Origin: Watersipora subatra
Lineage: Eukaryota; Bryozoa; Gymnolaemata; Cheilostomatida; Watersiporidae
Direction of reading: 5' to 3'
DNA length: 64,000 nucleotides
Assembly: GCF_963576615.1 (NCBI RefSeq)
Contig: NC_088714.1
Location: 30,846,643 to 30,910,642 of the forward strand
The notes under the pieces are model-generated. The model was not told where the DNA came from. It saw only the letters and a program-made list of their open reading frames with translations, and did not search any database. The translations under genes were made by a program, and so were the position numbers. Shown in pieces: positions 34,119 to 47,116 of the stretch. Numbering within the stretch: the stretch's first letter is position 1; every line of letters begins with the position of its first letter.

Positions 34119-34277
34119 CAATCTCCATAGGCCTATAGGAAAAAGAAGCTCAGAAGTAATTGCTTGTTTCAAGTATTATCTGAACCAGTGCTAGAAAAGG
34201 TAGTAGCTACTTCTACTGTTAGCATAACTGTTACTAGGCAGTTTTTGCATTTAAAATATACACAATAAATATAAAAC
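34119..34277 (+). repeat. Local direct duplication, copy 2
   Basis: Second copy of 33568-33722, with a short GGCCTA insertion after CTCCATA. Confidence 0.75.
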
Positions 34278-35082
34278 AGCCAGGTGCAAAAAATTTAAAA
34301 AAAATGTATCGCAAGATTTTTTGTGGTAGTTCAGCATAAACATGTGGTCAATCGAGATGTCCACTTTTGCACGAATGAGATTTGTATGAATTTAAAAATC
34401 ATTAAATCACTTTAATTGGCGAAGCCTATAATTATAAGCTGAGATTCACAAAAGAATAGAAAACTACGAATTTATAGCAGAAGCTTTCATGCCAAAATAG
34501 ATTAATACTTGTTAAAACTGCTTTATTGCTCACCACCATAACAGTGTGTCAGCAGGCAGCATTGAAATAAAGCCTTGCATCCTTGAATTTTAACTGGTGT
34601 ACTACAAGTATTGCGTTTAAGAGCTCTTTTAACTGATTCGAGTAAGAAATATTGCTTACCAAGTCTATAATTTATATTCTTGGTTGATATTGGTGTTGCA
34701 GAAATTGGCTGCAAGATAAAATCAGATGATTGACCTGTGTAAACATGATGTTACCTGTTTAACAGCTACAGCTGGTCCTCATCCATTTATTGCTATCTGA
34801 GTGAGCCTGCATATACTCACAGGTGTCACATACAGAGAGCGCATTTAAGTAGAGACTCAAATAAATTGGATCTGTAACTTAGATGGATATCAGAAAGATA
34901 ATAAAAAGCCTACACATTTTTTTATGATTGCTTGGTTATTTGTCCAGCCATCCCTGTGAAGGGTGATTATACAAACCAATGAATAGGGCAGCCATGTTTG
35001 ACAGGGATATTGTGCTGATACACTGAAGCAAACACACAGGTCATGCATGAAAGCTGATGTTTTCTTCATGATGCTATACATT
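34278..35082. other. No feature recognised
   Basis: AT-rich sequence up to the Harbinger-like element. Confidence 0.4.
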
Positions 35083-35760
35083 CACTATGTTTCCATGATG
35101 CGCAGTGCTTCGGAGTTGCGCTATCTCCGAATCATGGAAACGGCGTCTTCGCACTGAAATCACTGCGCACTGATCAGTGCGAAGTCAGTGCAAATTCGCA
35201 GCAAAGAAACAGCGACTGCGCAGTGGCTGCGCATAGCTCTCATGCCGTGGATACGGATTCTTCGAAGGCCATACACTAGTACAAAGGTTGTCCTGCTAAT
35301 CTTGTTTTTTTATTCTTCCGATCTTCTTTCACCTAAATTTAATTATGGTCTGCATTCACGAGGATGATGAGGTAATTACTTTCCTGGACTTTGTTATCGA
35401 TGCCAACACATTTCGAAAAATAGGTGGCAAGTCCTAAATTAACGTATAAATAATATATTACTTAAAAATACTTATTAAAAATATATTATTTTGTAAAAAG
35501 TGTGTTAAGGTTTGTAAAACCTTGTGAATGTGTATTGTAAATAAAAGTATAATGACGACAGAATCATAAAAAGACCGTTTATGACGTTCGGTATCCGTGA
35601 TCGATTCTATTTCTCCATCAGGCGATTCGATTTATACAATTTCTCTTCTCTGGCTAATTTGCTGAAATTCTGAAAACCACTGCGCAGCATGGAAACGTAC
35701 AATCCCCTCGACTTCGGAGGGGGGCTGCTTCGCAGTACTGCGCACCATGGAAACATAGTG
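35083..35760 (+). mobile_element. PIF/Harbinger-like element (678 bp), 3-bp target duplication
   Basis: It starts CACTATGTTTCCATGATGCG and ends CGCACCATGGAAACATAGTG, with ATT on both sides (35080-35082 and 35761-35763). A three-base duplication suggests PIF/Harbinger. The left subterminal part is rich in TGCGCA/CACTGCGC words, including the 16-bp palindrome CGCACTGATCAGTGCG at 35166-35181. An ATG at 35345 opens MVCIHEDDE before a GAG|GTAATT donor-like site, perhaps the leftover first exon of the parent element. A second copy begins at 63705. Confidence 0.75.
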
Positions 35761-35815
35761 ATTATATCACTAGTTTTTAATTGAGCTTGCCCTGGCTCTA
35801 GTCTAGTCATTCACT

Positions 35816-36170
35816 AAGTTTTCACACAGCGATAGCCCCACTTTCGCTCTCTCCCAATGGCGCTGCAATGCCATCATGGAACAACCATGTCGCTCTCATT
35901 CTGTCGTGATTTAGTGTCGCTGTTTGGAAGCGCAACACCTGTGTGATGTGCCATCTTTTTGCCATAGAAACGACCTTAGTGACCAACAGCGTCACACTTG
36001 TGAGCGCACAAGTCTTGCTTTCTTGTTGCCTCATATGCATCGCACAACCATCACTCTCCTTTAGCCCCCTATGTAAATAGGATTTGTTTGTCGGCCTAGT
36101 GTAGCGCTTCAACATTGGCGCACCCAGGTGTTGCTACCCTATCGTGTTTGGAACCTTAGTAATTGAAGCT
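35816..36170 (+). repeat. Dispersed repeat, about 355 bp, copy 2
   Basis: Direct match to 18015-18376, including AAGTTTTCA at the left and CTTAGTA at the right. It lies 55 bp beyond the Harbinger-like element. A 97-codon minus-strand frame within it is incidental. Confidence 0.75.
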
Positions 36171-37625
36171 AAGAGTTGGTAGTTTTCAGCAGTTTGTATT
36201 TTTTTAAGTTGTGAAAAGAATGATCACACGATTAAAATTTTCGTGAAATGGGAATTTTCGGTAATTTAGTGAAACGCTCTTTTAGCATTAACAAAATTAG
36301 CTAAGAAGGTAAGAGTTCTGAATAAAGACAAGCAAGCTGGACATAGTGCCAATGTTATAGTCTAAGTGAACACATTTACAGGTAATTGTAGTCCATATGA
36401 GACCTCAGAAGTATAGCTGCTTGTGGTCACAGTAGCGAGCATTAACTTTGTCTGATTGTACCAAGTCAACTACCAAACAGTTTCAATCTGAACGGCTCCT
36501 TGCGCAATGCTACTGACATTTTGATTAACCAGCAATAAATGCTGCTAACATTTTGTGTAATGTATTATCATTATCTTTCTATCTTCCATGTACTAAACCA
36601 CAGGAATAATGGTGAAATGTTGAGATTGTAAAATAGATTGTTCTCTGAACGCAGGAGACTTGAGTACATCTGTGCTATGATGGAGCGCAATGGTGTTTTC
36701 AAGTAGCCTATCGGTATTATCCATCTATCGTGGATACCATTAACTGGTTTCAGCGTCGTCTTTAATTTGTGATATTAGCTAGCATGTTCATAAAAAATAT
36801 CTTTCTTCGATGCCCGCGAAAATATATGCCCGCCTGTAAAAAGTTGACACAAATCATGTAGCTTTGTGGAAAAAAAATTGATTACTAGAGTGGATAAAAT
36901 TCTACAACCAGTTTTTTGAATATATTATCATCCCGGAATCTCTGTCCGCATATGAACGCACAAATAGCTGTTTACCATGACATGGTGAGTTCTGAATTTT
37001 GCAAACATGTCAGCAGGTGGTTGGTGTGTGTACTCTGGAGTCATGGGTCGATGAAATTTTCTGCACACATACGCAATTGGCGGTACAGATTTTTCGCATG
37101 CACGCATTTTGCATAAGTGGCGAGCGTCTTCTAAGAAAGATAAACTACCATAAAAATCCCTGAATACACAGCTCTGCTAATTGCAATTAACTTTGAGAAG
37201 CTGTGTCTGCATTTGCTGATAATCTGGCAGTTTCGCCAAATTCTTGATCTACCAATCAGTTGTGAAAACTTATTTTCGGCCTACCAAAAATATTCCGAGC
37301 AATGGGAAAAATACCAATTTGAATTTGTTGAATTTGCTGACGATTGTACGGTTAGACACTCAATATGAACAGATCAAGTTCCGTTCCATTTTCTCACACA
37401 AAACGAGTTATCATGCGGTAGTAAGCAATGAAGATGATGAACGTATTTTGTGCCAACGATATAAAGCGACAGGGTAGATCAGCTTATGCGCTCATTTGCG
37501 AAGCAAATTATTTGGCACAAAAATCGGCCAAAAAACTTATAACAGATGATCCGCTGGATACTATTCAGGTCACTAAGAGTAGCGCTACATATTTACTGAG
37601 ACGAACTTTAGTATATGTTTAATGT
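36171..37625. other. No gene recognised
   Basis: Several overlapping frames of 64-77 codons (36916-37116, 37244-37622) occur in a less AT-rich part but match no domain I know. This could be decayed transposon DNA. Confidence 0.3.
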
Positions 37626-38308
37626 ACTATGTTTTCATTGCGCAGATGATGCAGGTTTGGAATTGTGCCCACATTGAGTTACTATATGATAAGTGTTTCG
37701 ATGGATGCTCGCGCATTGCGGATTAACGCGGGCGCTTTGTTAAAAAAGATAAGGAATTCTACGCCAGAAGTCATCGCGGCGCACTCCTGTCTTGCTTAGC
37801 AGCGTGCTTTTGACACAGGAATAACACAATTGTAAAAAATATTTCAAAGGAAATAGCTCCAACGATCCACAAGTGTCATTTCATCTTTCACAAGCAAAAA
37901 ACATTTAATAAAAATTTGTGAGCAACAAAACTTACTTGTTGGTTTTTGCCATTTCCAACTTGCGGATGATGCAAACAACCAGCAAGTCATCCGCAAAAAC
38001 GACAAAAATGGCACTTGCGAATGATGTGCCAAAACATGCTGCGCAGGCTATTCCATTTTAAACATTTTCACACTTTGATCGTATGTACATGTAGTTCGAT
38101 TTGAGCAGTTCCGAATGCTCTTATGTTCCGAATGCTGCCAAGCCTGACAAGACTGCGTTGCCGATTATGGACCTATAATTCCTTACCTCTTTTAATAAAG
38201 TGCCGACGTTAATTCACATCATGCGAGCGTCCATTAAAGCGCTCATCGCACGGTAATTCAACGTGCGTATAACTTCAAGTTTGTATCATGCGCGTCATGG
38301 AAACAGTG
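37626..38308. mobile_element. Foldback family 1, fullest copy (about 683 bp)
   Basis: The first 135 bases or so (ACTATGTTTTCATTGCGCAG onward) match the reverse complement of the last 140 (ending CGCGTCATGGAAACAGTG), including TTAACG...GCGCTTTGTTAAAAAAG versus CTTTTAATAAAGTGCCGACG. Related sequence occurs at 43879, 49328 and 54235. The TATGTTT/GGAAACA termini resemble those of the Harbinger-like element, so the same superfamily is possible. No protein is encoded. Confidence 0.75.
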
Positions 38309-39258
38309 ATTGTTCTAATGTCACGGGTCCTTTGAAATACTACACATAGAAAGAAATATTCGCTAATGCTGTCATCACAAAATTTTTTATAAACCAGTAA
38401 ATCAATCATTTCTAGCGTCGTCGATGTAAAATTCTTGTAACACGGTAGAAAATAGTGCGGAGTGCATAAAAAAGGTGTTATTAAATTATTTTGCAATCAC
38501 ATTACTGGCTGGTATAATCAGTAAACCTGCCTTCCTAACTGGCTGAGTATGATTTCTCCTAAGTACCTACAGGTAGGCGAACTCATTCAGTTAGCTAATA
38601 ATCTCTAAAGGATTAGGAAATTAGAGACAGTTAATATTTGCCTTCCTGCTTACGCTCGAGCTCATGTGTTTCAATTTGATTGGTTCATTACAGGATTCTA
38701 TCAGAACTCATGAATTCACTTATTCCTAAAGACACTGACTTCAGACCTAAGATGATTATTGTTACACCAGAGATTTTTCAGTGAGCAAAACAAAAAGCCT
38801 TTTTTGTCCAAATGGCTAAGCGTCATTTACAGCATGTTGAGAGAACCAAGCGGTTAACCGTAGGCTATTATGCATTTATATCTTGACACAGACTCACTAA
38901 ATATGACAAAAGCAGCGAGTCATCTTGCCTGCTAAAATGATTGTCGTCCGCATCAGGTTGTTGACATTGCAATAAAAGTTATTAGTGGTTTTCTCTTTGA
39001 CACCAAAATGAAGCTGTCTCACTTTGGCAGCGTACTGATAGTAATCAGATTTAGTGTTTTTTGCATTACCACCCACGCAAGCTTAATGATATCAAAGTTG
39101 TCACGGCCATGTCTCTAGACACTGTAGCTAATGAATTGAATTGAATGACATCGAATTATCTCAGATATTTGCTGAGTTATTTAGAGTATGATTAAAAAGC
39201 ACTATGGTCACTTACCTCATTCAAGAGTATTACATCACCATTGGTTTAAATAGCAAAT
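38309..39258. other. No feature recognised
   Basis: AT-rich sequence; nothing supportable. Confidence 0.4.
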
Positions 39259-40068
39259 ACTGTAAAACCTCTATTTCAACGCCATGGCGCTGTGTTTTTA
39301 AAACCTTCCCTAAAGTGGCGGTTTATAAGAGCTAACGTTATAATATAAGGTAGTGCTGTATTTTTCGATTAGCTCGTCAGAAGTTTGGGTAGATAACTTT
39401 AACCCTTTCACAGGCAATGCTATGCTAATGACCCCTAAATTTTGCACTCACTTTCTGGTGGAACGACACTAATGCTGTTGGTCACAGCATTTTTTTGCTA
39501 AAACGTGTTTTATTTGCGTATAAGTATGAGACTTAATTAAACAAGGAACTACTACTAGCTGAGTAGTTATCAAATAGTTTATTGGTGCCACTTGTAAAGT
39601 TTTAAAGAAAAAAACTGTAAAACTTCTGGAGTTACATAGACTTCGATACACCATAAAAATGGCTACTATTACGTCATACGATGTTCTTATAAAAATATTC
39701 TCATCATTCATAAAGACGCTTTAAAGTCTTCATGACAGGTTGTAAACTACATCATGTACGAATCTGAAAACAATGGATATAATTTAGACCTTAGTGACTT
39801 CGAATCAAAGTGTAGTTCTGATGATTATGATGATCGATCTTCTCAGGTACACTGTCATCATGGCAACCACTACAGCAACAATGAAATAATTAAATGTTAT
39901 TGATGTAACCGAGTCATTATTAGTACCATTTTGTGGACACCTACTTTTCTGCTGATCACTTTCTATTATTGGTTTGTAAACATCGAAGAATGTAAAAGTG
40001 GCAGTAAAATAAAGGTAGTGTTCAATTAAAGGATGGCGTTGTATTTTTCAACCCTTCTCTTTCGGTAT
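39259..40068 (+). mobile_element. DNA element family X, partial copy with first exon
   Basis: It starts TACTGTAAAACCTCTATTTC, matching the inverted ends of the copy at 46783-48847, and shares with it the leader, a first coding exon (39754-39846) and a stretch of intron. It ends near 40068, inside a GCGTTGTATTTTTCAACCCT block that is subterminal in the other copy. It looks like a deletion derivative. TA-flanked ends and the CTCTATTT motif would fit a Tc1/pogo-like group, but this is uncertain. Confidence 0.6.
39754..39846 (+). CDS. First exon of family X protein (acidic N-terminus)
   Basis: ATG at 39754 gives 31 codons beginning MYESENNGYNLDLSDFES, very acidic and Ser-rich, up to a TCTCAG|GTACAC donor. 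The same exon, diverged but with the LNLSDFESD core and the CGATCTTCTCAG|GTAC boundary kept, is present on the minus strand at 47117-47212. Conservation of frame and donor in two copies supports a real exon. Acidic N-termini occur in piggyBac and other transposases, but the family is not established. Confidence 0.5.
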
Positions 40069-40621
40069 AACACTTAAAGACTGTTTTGCGTGTTTTGTGA
40101 CTTTTTTGTTACGGAATATCAATGGAAGGGAATTTTTGCTTACGAGTGATGCAGAGATGTACTTCTGCATAGAAAGCATAGTTTACTCTTTTTTTGAAGC
40201 TCTTTCAACCCTTTTGCAAATATAATGCTGATCAAACCATTCTACAGAAATACATAAACATTATGTAGAGCCTCCCTCGCATTCAGCCGACGCTATAAGG
40301 GTGTTATTCTCTCATACTTTGAACATCTGTTTTTAAGCACATCTCATGGGTTTTCCATTGCAAAATTACATTATATTAACTTCTTATTAAAATGTTATTT
40401 GCTAAAATGCACCAAATGACATACAGTGACTAAAATTGAATGATCGCTGCCTCCTTAACCTCTCCGTATTCAAGGAACAAGTTTACAAATGATGCAGCAA
40501 TCTCTATTGACCAAACTTTTAAGCTTTGCTTCTTATATGGCAGCTTCTTATATGTCGTTATTGTGGATTTTAGACACACATAAAAGTCTGGGATACCAGA
40601 TTAGGCAGTACGAGTTTAAAG

Positions 40622-41033
40622 GTAAACTTATACAACATTTTGGTAGATTTTATTAGGCAGTATCAGTATTTTTTGATCATTTGCAAGTATTTTTGATGTT
40701 TGAGGTGATCTGACTGCCAGGATATTTCTAGATTATAATCGACAAATCTTGATCGTGGTTAAAAGTTAAAACGCTCAGATCAGACAAAAGTGCGATGACA
40801 TCTGTAGCTGCAATAAGATCAACGGAATAGACGCATAAGGCTGCAACTAGTTGGCGTCATTTCGCATGTATTTTCCTTCTGAACGTTTTAACTGCGATCA
40901 AGCTTCGTCGATTTTAATCTTGAAACATCCTGGAAGTCAGATCACCTCAAACATCAAAAACAATCACAAATGATAGAAAAATACTGATGATTTCTGATAA
41001 AATCTACAAAACTTTTGTACAAGTTCATTTTTG
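40622..41033. mobile_element. Foldback MITE family 2, copy 2
   Basis: The left end AAACTTATACAACATTTTGG and right end CAAAACTTTTGTACAAGTTC are inverted. Arms of about 190 bp share TTTTGATGTTTGAGGTGATC and GACTGCCAGGATATTTC with their reverse complements near 40915-40970. The centre has GCGATGACATC and GGCGTCATTTCGCATG. There is no coding capacity. Confidence 0.75.
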
Positions 41034-43878
41034 ATATTTATTTTTTAAACAAGTACATTAAATGACTAAAATTTAGTAGCCCCTGTTTGAGTCTACGTAT
41101 TATAATGTACTGTGTGTATCACATTTCCAAAAAGAAAGGTATCGTCGACTACTGTAGCAGAACAACCACTTTCACTTTAAACATTAGCATACAGACAGTA
41201 AACAATTTACTGCCCCTTTATTAACCAATGCCGGACTAGGGCTTGTTAAACCTCCGCTGTGATATAACTGTGCAGGTGGCTAGCAGGCTGAGCAGGCTTA
41301 GTTTTTATTGGACGAAGCAATATTTGCATTGCAGAGATTAGCTTACTATGCGCGATTGATGGATTACAGCAGGAGGCAAACACTGGCAGCGGTATATGTA
41401 CTAGGTGTAATGTTTATATTCTGGTTCATCAGTCGGTGAATACACAAGGGGCTGTTTCGCCATACCATCTCATCTGTAGCTCTCCTCCTAGCAAAGATAC
41501 CTTGTTTCATAATAGCGAGCAACCCTTTTAATACTGAACCTGCCTTGTGCGAAGCATTGGCATGCTGACTTGAGTGCCCGCAGGCAGCTAGGCGACGAGA
41601 ATTTACCGCTTACTTTCGTAACACACATTTCACCTCTGAAAGACCATGGATAGTTGAGTGCCAGCACTAAGAGAGATGGGCGATACACCGTACGCTGACT
41701 GCCTTGAGCAGGTGAGCTGTTATTGCATATATTGATTTTCATAGCTTTTTAAATTAGCAAAAGATATGCAGACGTTCATCATATTTTTTCCGAAAACTGG
41801 CTGCTTCGGCTGATTACAAAATTATAGCGATTTTTTGCCTTATGTATGTTCTGTGTAAAAATGAGCTCATTTAGTAAATTCATTGTCGCAAATCCCAAAA
41901 ATTGCTAGAATTCTTCATCGCATTCGTCATGCTACTGATTTTGCGCATTGAAGTGAATGCTATTAACCAATTAAAACTGAACTAGGAATGTAAGTACCCA
42001 ACTTGATATTGGTATTTCACATCAGTTTCTCGTCACTCATTTGTTGGTACTCATGGTTTCGAATTAGTTTTCGGTCTGATTACCTCCCTCCTAGAACTAT
42101 TAAAAAGTTAACATTTTAGCCACCTACCTTTGAGCTAGTGATAAAAATATTGTGTCTTTGTTAGATTATTCCTTTGCAAAGGACATACATTTGTTTGAAG
42201 TACACACACTGATACGATAACTCCTATAATTCCGGCCATAAAAATCGACAAGCAAAACTTTTGGCTATTTTATGAGAAATAAATTTTGGTTGTACACTAG
42301 TTGTACAGAACCGTCATAACACTATAGAAATATAACCTGTAACCTCTGTGTCATGGCTTTAATGATATAGGCACACCTATCTATACGCTAATGGAAGTTG
42401 GGCTCTAAATGATGTAATATCATCATCAACCCCTTAATTTTTCTACTTTTTACGGAATGTTCCATACCAACTGAGCATTGTGCCAAACAAATTTTGGACT
42501 ATTTGCTGCCTTTTAATGATATGCATGATATGCAGAAGGTAATGAACGCCGGGAATCGTAGTGCTGAAATAAAGAAAAATCATTTGTATGGCTCTTGGCC
42601 GACTAAACTTTCCAAGAGTTGACCATTGCAGTCCCTTAGTAAATTGAATAGACAGGTCACACTTTCCTTCGCAGGATAATCAATTAGGCGCCTGCCCGTG
42701 TTTGGCGACTGAATTATTCATTAGAAACAACTTGAGTTGCTTGCTGCCTCGAGACGAGACTTTTCATCGACTGTATTGCGTTTGATGAGTTGAGGGAATC
42801 AATATGCACATAAAGTACATATCGTCTTCTCAATGGATAAATCCTTCATCCTTTTTTATTAGTTATTTGTGTAAATTGTAAATATTCAATGCATGGCAGC
42901 ACGCTGCCATGTACCCGCTGAACAAACTTACTGTTACCATAAACAATGAGGCTGCCATTAGTGACCAAAAATGTATGCTGAATTCTGTTTGTGCCAAAAC
43001 TTTATCGTGGGGGAAAACTTTAAATTGGTGGCAATTATCAGCAAAATTCCGAGTAGTTGTGAAGGAGATGTTTCGTTGATGTGTTTTCAGTTGATCTTTG
43101 AAACTTTGATTAAGGTCTGAGGCATAGCTGTTGCAAATGCGATCCTTTACAAAACGATTTACAAAACCCAGAATCTTCTTTATAATTATATTAATATCAT
43201 ATATTATTGATTTATGTATATTTTACAATCCACAAAATGAGGAGATTTATTTTTAAACTAAATTATGAATTTGAATAACTATCATAGACAAGGTTAGTTA
43301 AGCATCTCACATTATCAACTTGACCTTACTGAGCTGTGAACTCATGGAATTATTATAAAATGAGTAGCAGTTATATTTTGTTTGTAAACAGAAGCCTTGT
43401 GGTTACACATTTACACATACCTTATGTTCCATAATATATAGCATGGTATTATTAGAAATAGTTCAAATTCACCAGGCTTCGTCATTTGACGCTTATAACT
43501 GTTTTGACAGTGACAAACTCCCTTACTCAATTTAGAACAATGACAAGCTTGGCTATCACTCTGATTATATAAACATACCAGAAGGGCACACAATCACCAT
43601 GAAAACCATCAGCCACCTATTTGGTCTCCAATCATGCCCACACTCTATGCTTTCCCATGAATGCTACCGCAGCAATATCTTGTGATAACCATTTGTCTTT
43701 CGTGGCCTTGTTGAATTAATCCCATCCGTATGGTAGTAGCTGGTTGTAGTAGTTTTATTCAAAGCTATGGTTCATTTCAAGGTTTCTGCGTTATTTAATC
43801 TGTTGTGAACCGGACATTGACTGAAATAATTTTTTCAGTTCTCTGTATTTGCAAAGTGTTTTAGATTTAGCTATATAT
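41034..43878. other. No gene recognised
   Basis: AT-rich with a few less AT-rich patches (around 41230-41700). An 84-codon minus-strand frame at 41488-41742 has no recognisable domain. Confidence 0.3.
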
Positions 43879-44232
43879 TACTATGCTGCTATGACGCAGA
43901 TGATGAGGATGATGTGAATCTGTAGCTGCGCGCGTGTTGAATTACCATGCGATAACTGTTTAAATGGACATTCCGTAAGCTGCAGATTAATGCAGGCCCT
44001 TTGTTAAAAAGATGAGCGTTTCTGCACCAGAAGTCATGTAAAACTGCTCAAATCGAATTAAGAATGACTGAAGTGAAGAAAATGATTAAAATGGAATAGC
44101 TTGTGCGGCGTTTTCTTGCGTACCATCCGCAAGTGCCGTTTCTGTAGCAAAACTCGCTTGACTTGCAGGCTATAGCTGTTTCAATCATGCTGATGATGCA
44201 AACTTGTGAGTTAACTGTGCCTTTTGGTGAGC
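43879..44232 (+). mobile_element. Foldback family 1, partial copy
   Basis: It starts TACTATGCTGCTATGACGCA and shares with 37626-38308 the GTGTTGAATTACC, TTTGTTAAAAAGAT and CCAGAAGTCATG blocks, then the GGAATAGCTTGTGCGGCG and TGATGATGCAAACTTGTG blocks also seen at 49328. Confidence 0.6.
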
Positions 44233-46149
44233 CAAACACTTGATGTTTAGAAATTTGATGAGGCCCTTTCTACTGTTTAGATGAATTGCATATCAACCAT
44301 TTGCTGAATTCCAATTGAATTACCGAAGGAAATGTATCCCTTCAGAACGCTGTAAGATGCACCAAAACATTACGTTACAAAAATACCGACATCGATATTT
44401 TGTTACCGGTTGTCTTCCAATATATTTGAAAAAAACTAGATGATGTGATGCCGTCTAACAGACCAAACGCAGGCAGTGCATCCTTGAAGCACCATTTACT
44501 AGCTATTCTAATACTACGAGATGCGTCAGATGAAAAGTTCCAATACGAGCTGCTATTCATCTGTTTACCTACTGAAAAAATCAGTGCTGCGTTAGGTTCG
44601 ACACTAGCATAGATTATACACGTGCGTAGCTTGTCTACAACTAATCAATGAATGGATATAAACTAGGTAAATAGGATAGCGCATAGGTTGCAATATGTTG
44701 AGTTGTTAGCTAGACAACTACTTTCATCGACACTGACGCATGCAGGATTTCTATCCATATGTTGCTTATAATAGAATACTTATGATTGTGAGGCCCTGCT
44801 AGTCATACAATTCAATACTTACTAGTTATGAACTGTAAGGAGCTCATAAGTAGTCAATACTTACTAGTTATGACTACTTGTGAGCTTCTTTCAAATTAAC
44901 TAAGTTATAGATTATTATAATTTGTGTTACGCCTTTAAGTTGTACTCTTAAATACTGACACATTTATTCATTGAACGAGAGTCCTTCTTTTCCTGACCTT
45001 TTCTCTACAGGCTGTTTAACACAAATTATAGAAAATTATCAAATCAGGATTTGATGCTATGATTTGATTTGAATTTGATATTATTTTTGTGCTTTAGACT
45101 GACTACCTTTTAGGTTTATAGACTCATCATGTTGGTCAGTGAGTCAATTAAGAGCATGTGCACCAATAACAAATAGCTTTTATGAGTTTAATAGTAGTTT
45201 AGATTTATCTTCTCTTTGTATATTCAAAAGGTCTGGTATGGCACTAAAACAGGATTAATATATATAGGTATATATCCCTATATCTCCTTGTATTGGTGTT
45301 ATCATTTACATGATAACACCGATATAGGGAGACTTTTTGTTGTTCTAGAGCTTACTAGCCATTTGAGAAGCTCAGGGTTTTTTCACTTCATTTTGCAATA
45401 AAAACCACAAGGATGAGCTTCATTTCCCTGGTTTAAAAACAGACTTCCAAAACACCAGAGAATGACTTCCCTTACAGAATGTTTGCTGTCTGCGAAGGAG
45501 ACTCTATGTAGTGGCATTAATGTAACTTTTAGAATGCCTTGATGAGCATAATATTAAAACAACATATTTTCTGATATTTGCTAAAGGGTACAAAAAACTC
45601 TAGAAAATGGAGCCCACTTTATTTTGCAAAGCAGAAATGCGATGATGGCAAGCATGCATGAATTAAATGCTAGCTCTTCAACAAAAAATCTTCCAAACTC
45701 TATGAGCATAATTTCTGAATAAATCAACATCAGAGAGAATTTAGCTCGCTAATTTTTTTTGTTTTGACAGGTAATGTCATAATATAATTGTGTAGACTAT
45801 TTAGGTTGACCTTTCTAACATTGTCTGAAGTTGGACATTAGAGCTAGCAAACAAATTTGCAGCTTCAAAAAGGAGCACATCCATGGTTTATGGTATTTAT
45901 CTTTGAATTAGCAAAGAATTTACTCCTACACTGATTATAACCATAGTACTCTTGGGAGTAAACATTACACCTGCCATTACTAATATTACTCTTGGCAACA
46001 AGCTAATCTTACTCTTCTACTCTTACTCTCCCGATTAGGAGAGGTAGGTAAACCGGTCCTTTCCTTATTTCATAACGCCAAATTTACTATGTTGCTGCAT
46101 GATTTCCTTTTTATTTCCTTTCTACTCAACATTAAATATTTCGCAAATC
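44233..46149. other. No gene; two hairpins
   Basis: AGCTCATAAGTAGTCA (44841-44856) pairs with TGACTACTTGTGAGCT (44871-44886), 15 of 16. GGTGTTATCA (45295-45304) pairs perfectly with TGATAACACC (45311-45320), with an outer CCCTATAT/ATATAGGG pair. No known regulatory function is implied. Confidence 0.6.
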
Positions 46150-46448
46150 TCTCTCCCTCTTTTTTCTTCCTTCCACCCCCTCCCTCTCCTTCTCTTTTCC
46201 TCCCCCTCTCTCTCTCCCCCTCCCTTTTTCCCTCCCTTTCTCTCTCTCTCCCTCCCTCCCTTTCTCTCTCCCTCTTTTTTTTCCCTTCCCTCTCTCTCTC
46301 CCTCTCTCTCCCCCTCCCTTTCTCTCCCCCTCCCTCCCTTTCTCTCCCCTCCCTTTCTCTCTCCCTCCCCCTCTCTCCCTCTCCCTCCCTCTCTCTCCCT
46401 CTCTCTCCCTCTCTCTCCCTCTCTCTCCCTCTCTCTCCCTCTCTCTCC
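46150..46448 (+). repeat. Polypyrimidine tract of about 300 bp
   Basis: Almost pure C and T with CCCTCTCT and CTCTCTCC units becoming regular (CTCTCTCCCT) toward the right end. Such mirror-like tracts can form triplex (H-DNA). Long open frames through it, on both strands, are compositional artefacts. Confidence 0.95.
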
Positions 46449-46782
46449 TTATAGTATGCAGTATATCATAGAACATTACATTATTGTGCAGCGTTGCTGT
46501 TCTTCACAAACAACAAACAAGCATCTATACACTTGTTTCAAGGTACTGCAGGCATTAGTCTATCATGCCCATATACTATTATACCATTTAAAATGCCATG
46601 CAAGCCTTCAGATCTGGCAATTCTTAGAGAGCTTGGGTCATTGCTGAGAGGCAACCATAACAAATGCACAAAGCCGGCTTTGCATGTCTGATATAAACAG
46701 AACCACAATCTTGTAATGTTATTACTGAGCTAAGCTAATACGTCGCTGAGCTGATAATGCAAGCATCAAACTATAACCGATA
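46449..46782. other. No feature recognised
   Basis: Unique-looking sequence between the pyrimidine tract and the family X element. Confidence 0.4.
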
Positions 46783-47116
46783 TACTGCAAAACTTCTATT
46801 TGAATGCCACCTTTATTTGAACTCCACCTTTAATGGAACGCCACTACAGGAAAAAGGTTGAAAAAACAGCACCACCCTCTCATAGAACGCCACTACAAGA
46901 GAAGGGTTGAAAAATACATTGCTATCTTTTAATTGAATGCCACCTTCATTTGATCGCCACTTCGACATTCTTTGATCTTTGCGAACCCATGATAGGAAGT
47001 GATCAGTAAAAAAGTGTAACAAAGTCGTACTAATAAAAAGTGACTCGGTTACGTCAATAGCAATTACTTATTTCGTTGTTGCTGTAGTGGTTGCTATGGT
47101 TTTAGCATAGATGTAC

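Noticed and set aside
46089-46647. Long Ser/Pro/Leu-rich and Arg/Glu/Gly-rich frames on both strands
   Set aside because: Artefacts of the polypyrimidine tract.
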